From an uncultured Actinomycetes bacterium (GTDB lineage Bacteria > Actinomycetota > Actinomycetes > Actinomycetales > Microbacteriaceae): DNA of 39,359 nt. Every line of letters begins with the position of its first letter. Position 1 is the stretch's first letter. The notes below the pieces were generated by a model. The model had not been told where the DNA came from, did not search any database, and was given only the letters and a program-made list of their open reading frames with translations. A program made the translations under genes and the position numbers. Below are positions 14,784 to 22,053 of this stretch, in pieces. The stretch spans positions 1 to 39,359 of the forward strand of contig CAIXMB010000162.1 of assembly GCA_903920435.1 (NCBI GenBank), read 5' to 3'.

Positions 14784-14981
14784 CCAGACTCCGATGATCG
14801 CTACGACGATCGAGGCGACGGCGAGCAGCAGTGCGATGCCGATGATCACCGCGTGCACGATGAGGAAGCGGGTGGGCCGACCCGCGGCATCCCGCGCCCG
14901 CGGGTCCTTCAGCACGCGGCGGAAGAAGGTCGGCCACACGACGATGTTGAACACGCCGTTGAGGATGAGGAGGAGCGCCAT
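14781..14981 (-). CDS. Small membrane protein, SCO4848-family-like (66 aa)
   Basis: It has two hydrophobic helices (LLLILNGVFNIVVWPTFF and FLIVHAVIIGIALLLAVASIVVAIIG) around a short charged loop with KDPRARD. The NxxxWPTFxxxxxKDxRA and F-x-VH pattern fits the SCO4848 family of actinobacterial membrane proteins, whose role is unknown. The ATG is 6 nt from a TAGGCT hexamer. Confidence 0.72.
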   Translation of the reverse strand: MALLLILNGVFNIVVWPTFFRRVLKDPRARDAAGRPTRFLIVHAVIIGIALLLAVASIVVAIIGVW

Positions 14982-14987
14982 CCGGCC

Positions 14988-14993
14988 AGCCTA
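14988..14993 (-). promoter_or_regulatory. Predicted -10 hexamer TAGGCT for the SCO4848-like gene
   Basis: It ends 6 nt before the ATG at 14981 and is identical to the hexamers before 10575 and 25833. Confidence 0.5.
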
Positions 14994-15005
14994 TTTCATA
15001 GCCTA

Positions 15006-15028
15006 GTTATATAACTTGGTTATACAAT
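15006..15028. promoter_or_regulatory. Operator/promoter of the marR-MFS operon
   Basis: In an unusually A/T-rich stretch, GTTATATAAC (15006-15015) is a perfect 10-bp palindrome. It overlaps the inverted repeat TATAAC-TTG-GTTATA (15010-15024). The predicted -10 TACAAT (15023-15028) ends 6 nt before the marR ATG. MarR proteins bind dyads of this kind, so autorepression over the promoter is likely, and the divergent SCO4848-like gene may be affected too. Confidence 0.65.
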
Positions 15029-15034
15029 TGATGG

Positions 15035-15466
15035 ATGACCGCAACGCACACCCTCGAATCGCTCCTGGTCTCCAGCCACCGCCTTACCCGAATCGCCGCG
15101 CAATCGACCGGCTCCTCGGTGTCGTCCGCTACGTGGTCGGCCCTCTCCGTGCTCTCGACGGACGGCCCGCACCGCGTGGGCGATCTCGCCAAGGCCGCGC
15201 GCATCAGCCAGCCCGGCATGACGAAGCTCGTGCAGAGCCTCGCCGAAGACGAGTGGGTGGTGCGCATCGCCGACGTCGAGGACTCTCGCGCCTGGCTCAT
15301 CGCCATCAGCGACAAGGGCCGGGCGGCACTCGCGGGCTGGCGCGTCGAACTGGCCGGCGCGATGGCGCCGCTGTTCGACGACCTCGATGACGAGGGCTGG
15401 CGGGTGCTGGAGCGCGCCGCGCAGATCATGGGTGAGCGCACCGCGCGCTCTGCGGTGGCGGCATGA
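15035..15466 (+). CDS. MarR-family transcriptional regulator
   Basis: The 143-residue protein is of the usual MarR length. A dimerisation helix is followed by a winged helix-turn-helix (VGDLAKAARISQPGMTKLVQSLAEDEWVVR, about residues 47-76) and the wing DVEDSRAWLIAISDKGRAAL. The stop overlaps the MFS transporter start (ATGA). It is probably a repressor of its own operon that releases when the efflux substrate, often a phenolic or drug-like compound, binds. Confidence 0.92.
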   Translation: MTATHTLESLLVSSHRLTRIAAQSTGSSVSSATWSALSVLSTDGPHRVGDLAKAARISQPGMTKLVQSLAEDEWVVRIADVEDSRAWLIAISDKGRAALAGWRVELAGAMAPLFDDLDDEGWRVLERAAQIMGERTARSAVAA

Positions 15467-16695
15467 GCGGCGCCGCGGGAAGCAGCATCCTCGCCCAACC
15501 GAAGCAGGTGTGGGCGGTCGGCTTCGCCTGCGTCATCGCGTTCATGGGAATCGGCCTCGTCGACCCCATCCTGCCGGTCATCTCGAAAGACCTGCACGCT
15601 ACCGAGACCGAGACCGAGCTGCTCTTCACGAGCTATCTGCTGATCACTGGTCTCGCCATGCTCATCACGAGCTTCATCTCGAGTCGCATCGGCCCCAAAC
15701 GCACCCTCATGATCGGCCTCGGGCTCATCGTCATCTTCGCGCTGGCGGCGGCACTCGGCCAGAACGTGCAGGAGGTCATCGCGTTCCGGGCCGGGTGGGG
15801 GCTCGGCAATGCCCTCTTCATCTCGACGGCGCTCGCCACGATCGTCGGTGCCGCGAGCGGCGGAACGAGCGCGGCGATCATCCTCTACGAAGCGGCGCTG
15901 GGTCTGGGCATCGCGGTGGGGCCGTTGCTCGGCGGGCTGCTGGGTTCCGTCAGCTGGCGGGGCCCGTTCTTCGGCACGGCGACCCTCATGGCCATCGGGT
16001 TCGTCGCCATCACTGTGCTCCTGAAGAAGGAGGACCGCTCCCAGCTCCACCCCACGCGCCTCTCCGCTCCCCTGCGCGCGCTCGGCAACCCGGCCCTCGC
16101 CCTCCTCGCGGGCGCGGCGTTGTTCTACAACATCGGCTTCTTCGTCCTGCTCGCCTACACGCCGTTCCCGCTCGGCTTCGAGGCCATGGGCATCGGGCTG
16201 ACCTTCTTCGGGTGGGGCGTCGCGCTCGCCGTCACGTCCGTCTGGGTTGCCCCGCTGCTGACGGCACGGATGCCCCGCACCACCGTCCTCGGAATCGTGC
16301 TGCCGTTGCTCGCGCTCGACCTCGTTGCCGCGGGTCTCTTCGTCACCTCGCAGGCCGCGCTCGTCACCGCGGTCGTCGTCGGCGGACTCCTGCTCGGGGT
16401 GCTGAACACCGTGCTCACGGAGTCGGTGATGGAGGCCACCGACCTCCCCCGGTCCGTCGCGTCGTCCGCCTACTCCGCGGTGCGGTTCATCGGCGGCGCG
16501 GTCGCCCCACCCCTCGCCGCGGTGCTCGCGGCCGCCTTCACGACCTCGACCCCGTACTACGTGGGTGGGGCATCCGTGGCGGTCGCCGCAGTGCTGATCA
16601 TCGCGGGGCGCAGGGCTCTCGCCCGGGTGGACGGAGCGCGGGCCGAGGCCCCCGCTGTCGAAGCGCAGACCATCACTATCGGTGACGCCGCCTAG
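15463..16695 (+). CDS. MFS efflux transporter
   Basis: The 410-residue protein has about 12 transmembrane helices. The loop after TM2 carries SRIGPKRTLMIGLGL, a variant of the MFS motif A. TM5 has ALGLGIAVGPLLGGLLGSVSWRGPF, the antiporter motif C of drug:H+ exporters. It resembles Bacillus YfmO-type multidrug exporters. Coupling to marR supports inducible efflux of a toxic compound. Confidence 0.9.
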   Translation: MSGAAGSSILAQPKQVWAVGFACVIAFMGIGLVDPILPVISKDLHATETETELLFTSYLLITGLAMLITSFISSRIGPKRTLMIGLGLIVIFALAAALGQNVQEVIAFRAGWGLGNALFISTALATIVGAASGGTSAAIILYEAALGLGIAVGPLLGGLLGSVSWRGPFFGTATLMAIGFVAITVLLKKEDRSQLHPTRLSAPLRALGNPALALLAGAALFYNIGFFVLLAYTPFPLGFEAMGIGLTFFGWGVALAVTSVWVAPLLTARMPRTTVLGIVLPLLALDLVAAGLFVTSQAALVTAVVVGGLLLGVLNTVLTESVMEATDLPRSVASSAYSAVRFIGGAVAPPLAAVLAAAFTTSTPYYVGGASVAVAAVLIIAGRRALARVDGARAEAPAVEAQTITIGDAA

Positions 16696-16698
16696 ACT
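16693..16698 (+). promoter_or_regulatory. Predicted -10 hexamer TAGACT for orn
   Basis: It begins at the MFS stop codon and ends 6 nt before the orn ATG at 16705, so orn can have its own start despite the short gap. Confidence 0.5.
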
Positions 16699-16704
16699 TT
16701 GAGC

Positions 16705-17325
16705 ATGGCTTCGACATCTGACCTGCTCGTCTGGATCGACTGCGAGATGACGGGTCTCGATATCGCGATCGACGAGCTCGTCGAGGTTGCCGTGGTCATC
16801 ACCGACTACGACCTCGTCGCCGTCGATCCGGGGTTCTCCATCGTCATCAAGCCCGATCAGGCCGCGTACGACAACATGGGCGAGTTCGTCACGAACATGC
16901 ACCGCGAGAGCGGGCTGCTCGACGAGATCCCGCACGGCGTCGCCCTCGCCGACGCGGAGTACGCGGTGAACGAGTACATCCTGGGGTTCGTTCCCACGCC
17001 GCAGTCGGCCCCGCTCGCGGGCAACACGATCGGCACCGATCGCACGTTCCTCGCCAAGTACATGCCGCGGGTCGACTCGCACCTGCACTACCGCAGCATC
17101 GACGTGTCGTCGATCAAAGAGCTCTCGCGCCGCTGGTTCCCCCGCGTGTACTTCAACGCGCCGGCGAAAGACGGCGGCCACCGTGCGCTCGCCGACATCC
17201 GCGAGTCGATTCGCGAGCTCGAGTACTACCGCAAAGCAGTGTTCACGCCGGAACCCGGGCTCACCACCGAGCAGGTGCAGGCGATCTCGGCCGAAGTGGT
17301 CGAGGGTTTCGCGGCAAGACTGTAG
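16705..17325 (+). CDS. orn: Oligoribonuclease
   Basis: This 206-residue DEDDh exonuclease has WIDCEMTGLD (first Asp and Glu), the middle Asp in NTIGTDRTFL, and the C-terminal HRALADIRESIREL with His and Asp. It degrades 2- to 5-nt RNA ends, including pGpG from c-di-GMP, and is usually essential. The ATG at 16705 is preferred to the TTG two codons up because of the adjacent -10-like hexamer and family length. It is followed by tRNA-His. Confidence 0.95.
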   Translation: MASTSDLLVWIDCEMTGLDIAIDELVEVAVVITDYDLVAVDPGFSIVIKPDQAAYDNMGEFVTNMHRESGLLDEIPHGVALADAEYAVNEYILGFVPTPQSAPLAGNTIGTDRTFLAKYMPRVDSHLHYRSIDVSSIKELSRRWFPRVYFNAPAKDGGHRALADIRESIRELEYYRKAVFTPEPGLTTEQVQAISAEVVEGFAARL

Positions 17326-17354
17326 TATTGACGGGCTGTGTAGCAGCAATCCAT

Positions 17355-17431
17355 GGTGGTCGTAGCTCAGTTGGCAGAGCGCTGGCTTGTGGAGCCGGAT
17401 GTCGCGGGTTCGAGCCCCGTCGATCACCCCA
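17355..17431 (+). tRNA. tRNA-His (anticodon GTG)
   Basis: The cloverleaf has acceptor GTGGTCG/CGATCAC, anticodon loop TTGTGGA and T arm GCGGG-TTCGAGC-CCCGT. It has the extra G(-1) opposite C73, which is specific to tRNA-His, and an encoded CCA end. It starts 29 bp after the orn stop. Confidence 0.96.
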
Positions 17432-17432
17432 A

Positions 17433-17466
17433 GTGAAACGGCCTGACGAATGTCAGGCCGTTTCGC
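17433..17466 (+). terminator. Perfect 13-bp hairpin after tRNA-His
   Basis: GAAACGGCCTGAC and its exact complement (17435-17447 and 17452-17464) enclose a 4-nt loop, and a G-T and a G-C pair can extend the stem. No T-run follows, so termination would be of the T-less type seen in actinobacteria. It could also protect the tRNA 3' side or attenuate reading into clpS. Confidence 0.65.
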
Positions 17467-17495
17467 ATATCCGGTAGACGCGGGCGGGAGGACGT

Positions 17496-17780
17496 GTGAG
17501 CCAGGTTCTCGAGGAGGTCGACCTCTCGGTCGACGCGCTCAGCGACCATCCGTGGGTCACCATCGTCTGGAACGACCCGGTCAACCTCATGACCTACGTC
17601 TCCTACGTGTTCCGCAGCTACTTCGGCCACACCCGCGAGGAGGCGGAGCGGCTGATGCTCCTCGTGCACAACGAGGGTCGGGCGGTGGTCGCCACCGGCG
17701 GGCGCGAGGAGATGGAGCGCCACGTCGAGGCGATGCACGACTTCGGCCTGTGGGCGACCCTCGCGAAAGACGGCGCATGA
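17496..17780 (+). CDS. clpS: ATP-dependent Clp protease adaptor ClpS
   Basis: The 94-residue protein has the ClpS core: [21 protein letters not shown], the [11 protein letters not shown] strand and the final helix with [10 protein letters not shown]. ClpS delivers N-degron substrates to ClpC/ClpA with ClpP. The GTG has GGGAGG at a spacing of 4. The stop overlaps the DUF2017 start. The clpS-DUF2017-metallopeptidase order is common in actinobacteria. Confidence 0.93.
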   Translation: MSQVLEEVDLSVDALSDHPWVTIVWNDPVNLMTYVSYVFRSYFGHTREEAERLMLLVHNEGRAVVATGGREEMERHVEAMHDFGLWATLAKDGA

Positions 17781-18286
17781 TCGCCTTCACCCGCGACGAC
17801 GAGGTCGTCACCGCGCGGTTCACGACGGATGAGCGTGCCCTCCTGTCGAGCCTCGCGCACCAGCTGATCGAGCTCCTCGGGGAGCGCGCCGCCGAATCGC
17901 CCGCCGACCTCCTCTACGCCCAGCTCGGCATCGGCGGACAGTCCACCGCACCGCTCGACCCGGCGCTCGCCCGCCTGCTGCCCGACGCCTACCGCGATGA
18001 CGCCGAGGCCGCCTCGGAGCACCGGCGGTTCACCGAGCTCGCGCTGGTGGACAGGAAGGTCGCGAACGCTCGGGCGGTCATCCGGCTGCTCGAGGCGTAC
18101 GAGGTGCGGCTCGACGATGCCGACGTGCAGGCATGGCTTCGCCACCTCACCGACCTTCGGCTGGTCATCGCCGCGCGGCTGCAGATCGAGGAGGACGACG
18201 ACGTGGGTCTCGGCGACGACGCGCTCCTGGACCTCTACGACTGGCTCGGCTACCTCCAGGGCACCCTCGTGGAGTGCATCGAATGA
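17777..18286 (+). CDS. DUF2017 protein
   Basis: The 169-residue, acidic, mainly helical protein follows clpS through an ATGA overlap and runs into the metallopeptidase through another. The [13 protein letters not shown] start, the [22 protein letters not shown] segment and the [12 protein letters not shown] end fit DUF2017. Function is unknown; the constant link with clpS suggests a role in regulated proteolysis (inference). Confidence 0.87.
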   Translation: MIAFTRDDEVVTARFTTDERALLSSLAHQLIELLGERAAESPADLLYAQLGIGGQSTAPLDPALARLLPDAYRDDAEAASEHRRFTELALVDRKVANARAVIRLLEAYEVRLDDADVQAWLRHLTDLRLVIAARLQIEEDDDVGLGDDALLDLYDWLGYLQGTLVECIE

Positions 18287-18639
18287 GGTCGGACGAGGTG
18301 GATGCGGAGGCCTTCGAGAGGCTCGTGATCGACGAGCTCGACCTGCTGCCCGACGAGATGTTCGACGGGCTCGACAACGTCGTGTTCGTCACGGAAGACC
18401 GGCCGGAGGACGGCTCGCTCGACCTGCTCGGGCTTTACGACGGCGTCGCCCTCACCGAGCGCGGCAACTACGGCTTCGGCGAGCTGCCCGACCGCATCAT
18501 CCTGTTCCGGGAGCCGCTGCTCGACATCGCCCAGGACCTCGACGAGCTCAAGGACCAGATCCACGTCACCCTCGTGCACGAGATCGCGCATTTCTACGGG
18601 ATCGACGACGCACAATTGCACGAGCTGGGCTGGGGCTAG
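18283..18639 (+). CDS. Small metallopeptidase-family protein (zincin-like)
   Basis: The 118-residue protein carries the zinc-binding HEIAH motif at residues 99-103, followed by FYGIDD. That matches the small 'possibl zincin' family (PF06262) found next to clpS in actinobacteria. There is no signal peptide, so it acts in the cytosol if active. It is much smaller than a typical protease and its substrate is unknown. Confidence 0.87.
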   Translation: MRSDEVDAEAFERLVIDELDLLPDEMFDGLDNVVFVTEDRPEDGSLDLLGLYDGVALTERGNYGFGELPDRIILFREPLLDIAQDLDELKDQIHVTLVHEIAHFYGIDDAQLHELGWG

Positions 18640-18676
18640 AAGTCGTAGGATGCGAGAAACGACGCGAAAGGGTCTC

Positions 18677-19291
18677 ATGTTCTCCACTCGCTCAACGACA
18701 GTCGCCGCATCCGGAATTCTGCTGCTCGCCCTCGCGGCGTGCACGGGTGGCGGAGGCGGCGGGGGTGGTGGCGGCGAGGAGCCCGCGGACGGGGCATCCG
18801 GTGGCGGTGCGACGGCGTGCGTCGCGGGCAAGACCTGGGTGCTCGATGTCGCCGACGCCGCGAGCCAGCTCGGCGCCCAGCTCGCGTCGAGCGGCATGAA
18901 CGTCATCCAATCCGAGGGTTCGGGCCGCCAGTCGTTCACCTTCGACGAAGGCGGCTCGGCCTCCGCCAGCATCGACCTCACCTACACGGTCACGATCCAG
19001 CAGGACGACCTCACCCTCACCCTCGTGCAGACCCACGGCGGCGACCCGACCGGCGAGTGGGCCTGGCAGGGCGGTTCCGACAGCACCATCGTCTTCTCCA
19101 ACTGGGACAACGCCGGATACTCGGTGCAGAACCAGTTCATCGTCAACGGCACCTCGAGTGAGAACACCATGGACATCCCCTCCGACACCCTCGGCGACGG
19201 GAGCGTCATGACCGTCGACTGCTCGGGCGACACGCTCACCACCCAGGTGACCGGCAGCCCGTACACCCAGCACTGGAACGCCGAGGGCTAG
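18677..19291 (+). CDS. Lipoprotein of unknown function, tandem paralogue 1
   Basis: The 204-residue protein has a lipobox LAAC (Cys at 22), then a run of ten glycines and an acidic linker. A secreted domain follows, beginning TACVAGKTWVLDV and ending VDCSGDTLTTQVTG, with two Cys residues framing it. I chose the ATG at 18677 because AAAGGG lies 4 nt upstream; an in-frame ATG at 18650 is less likely. A short GC-rich hairpin (19301-19313) follows the stop. It is paralogous to the next gene. Confidence 0.78.
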   Translation: MFSTRSTTVAASGILLLALAACTGGGGGGGGGGEEPADGASGGGATACVAGKTWVLDVADAASQLGAQLASSGMNVIQSEGSGRQSFTFDEGGSASASIDLTYTVTIQQDDLTLTLVQTHGGDPTGEWAWQGGSDSTIVFSNWDNAGYSVQNQFIVNGTSSENTMDIPSDTLGDGSVMTVDCSGDTLTTQVTGSPYTQHWNAEG

Positions 19292-19380
19292 CCAGTCCGC
19301 GCCTCACCGAGGCATGCTCACCGGGCTCTCGGGAGTTCGAACTAAGATTCGCTGAAGAGACCGGATCCGGGGAGGCACTC

Positions 19381-19977
19381 TTGTTCACAGCACGGCGTTC
19401 ACCAGCAGCGCGATTGATGGCAGGCGTTGCCGTGACCCTCCTCGCCGGTGTGGGCCTCGCGGGCTGCTCCCTCGTCGAGGTGGCACCGCCCGCGCCGCTC
19501 TCCGGCATCGCCGCGTGCACGCTCGGCAACACGTGGAACCTCGACACCGGCAATCTCGCCGAGGTGCTGACCGCCGAGCTCGCCTCGCGCGGCATCACGG
19601 CCGTCGTCGGCGTCGACGGCAACCAGACACTCGACTGGGATCTCGACAGCAAGATCGTGCTCACCACCGACTACACCGTCACGACCACGTCGGGAGCCGA
19701 GGGCGCGCAGACCGTCATCACGAGCAAGCACTCGGGAACGTCGAAGGGCATCGCGTACATCAACGCCGAGGTCGCCATCCCGCGCGACTGGGACGGCACG
19801 GGCCTCTCGGTCACCACCAAGGCCACGGTCAGTGGCGTCGACACCGACCCGGTGCCCTACGACAACGTGGCGACGGACATCGACGACTCGGTCGGCGTGG
19901 AGCTCACCTGCGACGGCAACACGCTCACCACGCACCAGCGCGGCAGCGACGTCATCCTCACCTGGACTAAGAAGTAG
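19381..19977 (+). CDS. Lipoprotein of unknown function, tandem paralogue 2
   Basis: The 198-residue protein starts at a TTG with GGGGAGG about 5 nt upstream. The lipobox LAGC has its Cys at 29. The domain parallels the previous gene: AACTLGNTWNLDT...LTAELASRGI matches TACVAGKTWVLDV...LGAQLASSGM, and LTCDGNTLTTHQRG matches VDCSGDTLTTQVTG. Both Cys residues are kept, so a disulphide is likely. The poly-Gly linker is missing here. Its end overlaps the convergent sulfurtransferase by 11 bp. Confidence 0.77.
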   Translation: MFTARRSPAARLMAGVAVTLLAGVGLAGCSLVEVAPPAPLSGIAACTLGNTWNLDTGNLAEVLTAELASRGITAVVGVDGNQTLDWDLDSKIVLTTDYTVTTTSGAEGAQTVITSKHSGTSKGIAYINAEVAIPRDWDGTGLSVTTKATVSGVDTDPVPYDNVATDIDDSVGVELTCDGNTLTTHQRGSDVILTWTKK

Positions 19978-20788
19978 GGTCGCCGACCTCGAGCGGCAAC
20001 GACGGGTCGGCTGACCACTCCTCGAGCGAGCCGTCGTAGATGCGCACGGCCTTCTTGCCGATCGCGGCGAGCGTGAGGGCGTTGGCCGCGGCGGAGATGC
20101 CGCCGCCGCAGTAGAGCAGCACTTCCTCGTCGCTACCCTCGGCAACCTCGATGCCGGCCGCGTCGTAGGCGAGGATCAGCTCGACGCGCGTTTTCACGTG
20201 GCCGTCGGAGGTGAACAGGTCACGGCTCGACACGTTCACGCTGCCCGGGATGCGCCCGCGGCGGGAGTACCTCGTGGGGTCGGCCCCGGTGAAGGAACCG
20301 GCGGGAAGTCCGCAGACCAGCGGCCGCGGGTCATCCGGGTCGCGTTCGAGCAGTTCGCTCTTGCTCACCCACGCCTTGCGCACGGCGCTCGCCTGCCAGG
20401 TTGGCACGGGCTCGGGCGCCTCGGACTCCCCCGCCTCAACGCGCTCCCCCGCGGCCTGCCAGGCCGCGAACCCGCCGTCGAGCACGCGCACGGGAACTCC
20501 GATCCAACGCAGGAGGTACCACAAGCGCGCCGCGAACAGGTTGCCCGTCGCGTCGTACACGACCACCGGTCGACCCTCACGGATGCCCAGCCGGGCGAGC
20601 TCGTCGGCGATCGCCTGCGGTTCCGTGTGGGTGTAGTGAAGTGGAGCGCCGGGATCGCTGAACTGGGTCGGGATGTCGACGTGGATCGACCCCGGGATGT
20701 GCCCCTCGAGCCACTTCGGCTGCCCCGACTCGGTGCGGTAGTCGCCGTCTGCCTTCGCGGGGTGGAGCACGAAACTCGCGTCGAGCAC
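19967..20788 (-). CDS. Thiosulfate/3-mercaptopyruvate sulfurtransferase (two rhodanese domains), N-terminus disrupted
   Basis: Read from the only in-frame start (GTG), this is a 273-residue protein with two rhodanese domains. The inactive-type first domain holds HIPGSIHVDIP and VVVYDATGNLFAARLWYLLRWIG. The second holds GRIPGSVNVSSRDLF and the active-site loop YCGGGISAAANA with its catalytic Cys. The usual first strand (ISVGELADAL) lies upstream in the same frame but without any start codon. It is restored to an ATG at 20855 only if one base of a G5 run is removed. The enzyme moves sulfur to a thiophilic acceptor; its place after thiamine-transport genes may be meaningful. Confidence 0.88.
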   Translation of the reverse strand: MLDASFVLHPAKADGDYRTESGQPKWLEGHIPGSIHVDIPTQFSDPGAPLHYTHTEPQAIADELARLGIREGRPVVVYDATGNLFAARLWYLLRWIGVPVRVLDGGFAAWQAAGERVEAGESEAPEPVPTWQASAVRKAWVSKSELLERDPDDPRPLVCGLPAGSFTGADPTRYSRRGRIPGSVNVSSRDLFTSDGHVKTRVELILAYDAAGIEVAEGSDEEVLLYCGGGISAAANALTLAAIGKKAVRIYDGSLEEWSADPSLPLEVGDPTS

Positions 20789-20855
20789 GGCGGGCGGGTT
20801 GGGCGACGAGAGGGCGTCGGCGAGCTCGCCTACGGAGATGAACGGGGGAGGTCAT
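20789..20855 (-). other. Apparent one-base insertion separating the sulfurtransferase from its true start
   Basis: The ATG at 20853-20855 overlaps the stop of the upstream kinase gene (ATGA), as at other junctions here, but reads out of frame. Removing one G from the run 20844-20848 gives MTSPFISVGELADALSSP continuing into LDASFV, the expected rhodanese beginning. In the given frame a TGA at 20852-20854 precedes the homologous residues. This is either a sequencing or assembly error, or a recent mutation. Confidence 0.75.
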
Positions 20856-21331
20856 GGTTCCCACTCTAGGGAGAACGCCTCGACGTCGCGCCCGTCGACC
20901 ATGACGTCGGCGAGGGCGCGCGGATTCTCCCGCGCGAGGAACCGCTCCTCCTGCGCCGCCCACTCGTCCCAGTGCTCGGCGTAGTACTCGTCGCGCGCGA
21001 GTGCCCGCTGCTTGCGCGTCGTGTCATCGAGCTCGACCCAGAGTGCGTGGTCGGCGAGCGGCCGTGACGCCGAGCTGATCGCCCCGACCCCCTCGATGAT
21101 CACGTCGCCCGGCAGCACCTCGTGCCACTCGGCGGGTGCGCCGAGCGCCCAGTCCCAGCGCTGCCACCGGCCCTCGGCGAGGATGCGCGGCACCGCCGCG
21201 CTCCCGGCGTCGAGCCCACCCCACCCGGGGTAGATATCGTCGAGCCGAACGAGCTGGGCGCCGAGCCGGCGCGCGAGGAGCGCAGCGAGCTCGGTCTTCC
21301 CCGACCCCGAGCGCCCGTCGATGAGTGTCAC
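20852..21331 (-). CDS. P-loop kinase, uridine-kinase-like, in the thiamine operon
   Basis: The 159-residue cytosolic protein has Walker A GRSGSGKT at residues 6-13 and the LVRLDDIYPGWGGLD segment (Asp of the substrate pocket). It also has DVIIEGVGAIS, the Walker-B-like strand of the uridine kinase/phosphoribulokinase fold, and a basic lid. It is shorter than true uridine kinases. The GTG overlaps the ATPase gene stop (GTGA) and the stop overlaps the sulfurtransferase ATG, so it belongs to the TPP-riboswitch operon. A vitamin or precursor kinase is possible, but annotation as a generic nucleoside kinase is the safe call. Confidence 0.82.
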   Translation of the reverse strand: MTLIDGRSGSGKTELAALLARRLGAQLVRLDDIYPGWGGLDAGSAAVPRILAEGRWQRWDWALGAPAEWHEVLPGDVIIEGVGAISSASRPLADHALWVELDDTTRKQRALARDEYYAEHWDEWAAQEERFLARENPRALADVMVDGRDVEAFSLEWEP

Positions 21332-22053
21332 CTGCCGAGGAATCTGGCCACCTCCTCCGTGGCGGGCGACTCGAGAACCTCGCTGGCCGGGCCCTCCTGG
21401 ACGAGATGGGTGTCCATCATCACGCCGATGCGGTCGGCGACGAGCACGGCCTCACCCTGGTCGTGCGTCACGAAGATCGCCGTCGTGCCGGTCTCGACGA
21501 GGATGCGCCGCAGGTCGCGCCCGAGCCGCTCGCGCAACTCGCGATCGAGCGAACTGAGCGGCTCGTCGAGCAGGAGGAGCCGCGGGCGCGCGGCGAGGGA
21601 GCGCGCGAGTGCGACCCGCTGCTGCTCACCGCCTGAGAGTTCGGTGACGCGCCGGTCGCCGAATCCGTCGAGCCCGACGAGGTGCAGCAGTTCGGCGACG
21701 CGCACGCGCTGCTCGGGCACGGGCATCCGGGCGATCTGCAGGGCGTAGGCGACGTTGGCGGCGACCGTGCGGTGGGCGAAGAGCTGGCCGTCCTGGAACA
21801 TGAGGGCGAAGCCGCGCTTGTGCACGGGCAGGGCCGTGATGTCGTCGCCCTGCCAGAGCACGCGGCCCGAGTCGAGCACCTCGAGGCCGGCGATCGCCCG
21901 CAGCAGCGTTGACTTGCCGCTGCCCGACGGCCCGAGGATCGCGAGCACCTGCCCCTCATCCAGAGTGACGGAGACGTCGTCGATGGCCAGCGCGGTGTGC
22001 CGGCCGTCACGCAGGTACGAGACCGTCAGGTGCTGTGCTTGGAGGATCGCCAT
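21328..22053 (-). CDS. thiQ: Thiamine ABC transporter, ATP-binding protein
   Basis: The 241-residue ATPase has Walker A GPSGSGKS at 41-48, Q-loop MFQDGQLFAHRTV, signature LSGGEQQRVAL, Walker B LLLLDEPLSSLD and H-loop VTHDQGEA. It is closest in style to the iron/thiamine/sulfate group. Its ATG overlaps the permease stop by one base. Substrate assignment rests on the ThiB-like binding protein and the TPP riboswitch at the head of the operon. Confidence 0.9.
   Translation of the reverse strand: MAILQAQHLTVSYLRDGRHTALAIDDVSVTLDEGQVLAILGPSGSGKSTLLRAIAGLEVLDSGRVLWQGDDITALPVHKRGFALMFQDGQLFAHRTVAANVAYALQIARMPVPEQRVRVAELLHLVGLDGFGDRRVTELSGGEQQRVALARSLAARPRLLLLDEPLSSLDRELRERLGRDLRRILVETGTTAIFVTHDQGEAVLVADRIGVMMDTHLVQEGPASEVLESPATEEVARFLGR

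Noticed and set aside
15007-17427. An 806-codon open frame antisense to marR, MFS, orn and part of tRNA-His
   Set aside because: It runs across four recognised features on the other strand and through a tRNA; it is a GC-driven shadow frame.
18765-18776. Run of glycine codons in the first lipoprotein as a possible frameshift site
   Set aside because: The frame stays open and paralogous on both sides, and mixed GGN codons make it a normal flexible linker.
19337-19352. A third LexA-like sequence, TCGAAC-TAAG-ATTCGC, upstream of the second lipoprotein
   Set aside because: It has two mismatches to the consensus arms, including the central G, and no conservation evidence; I keep it only as a weak possibility.
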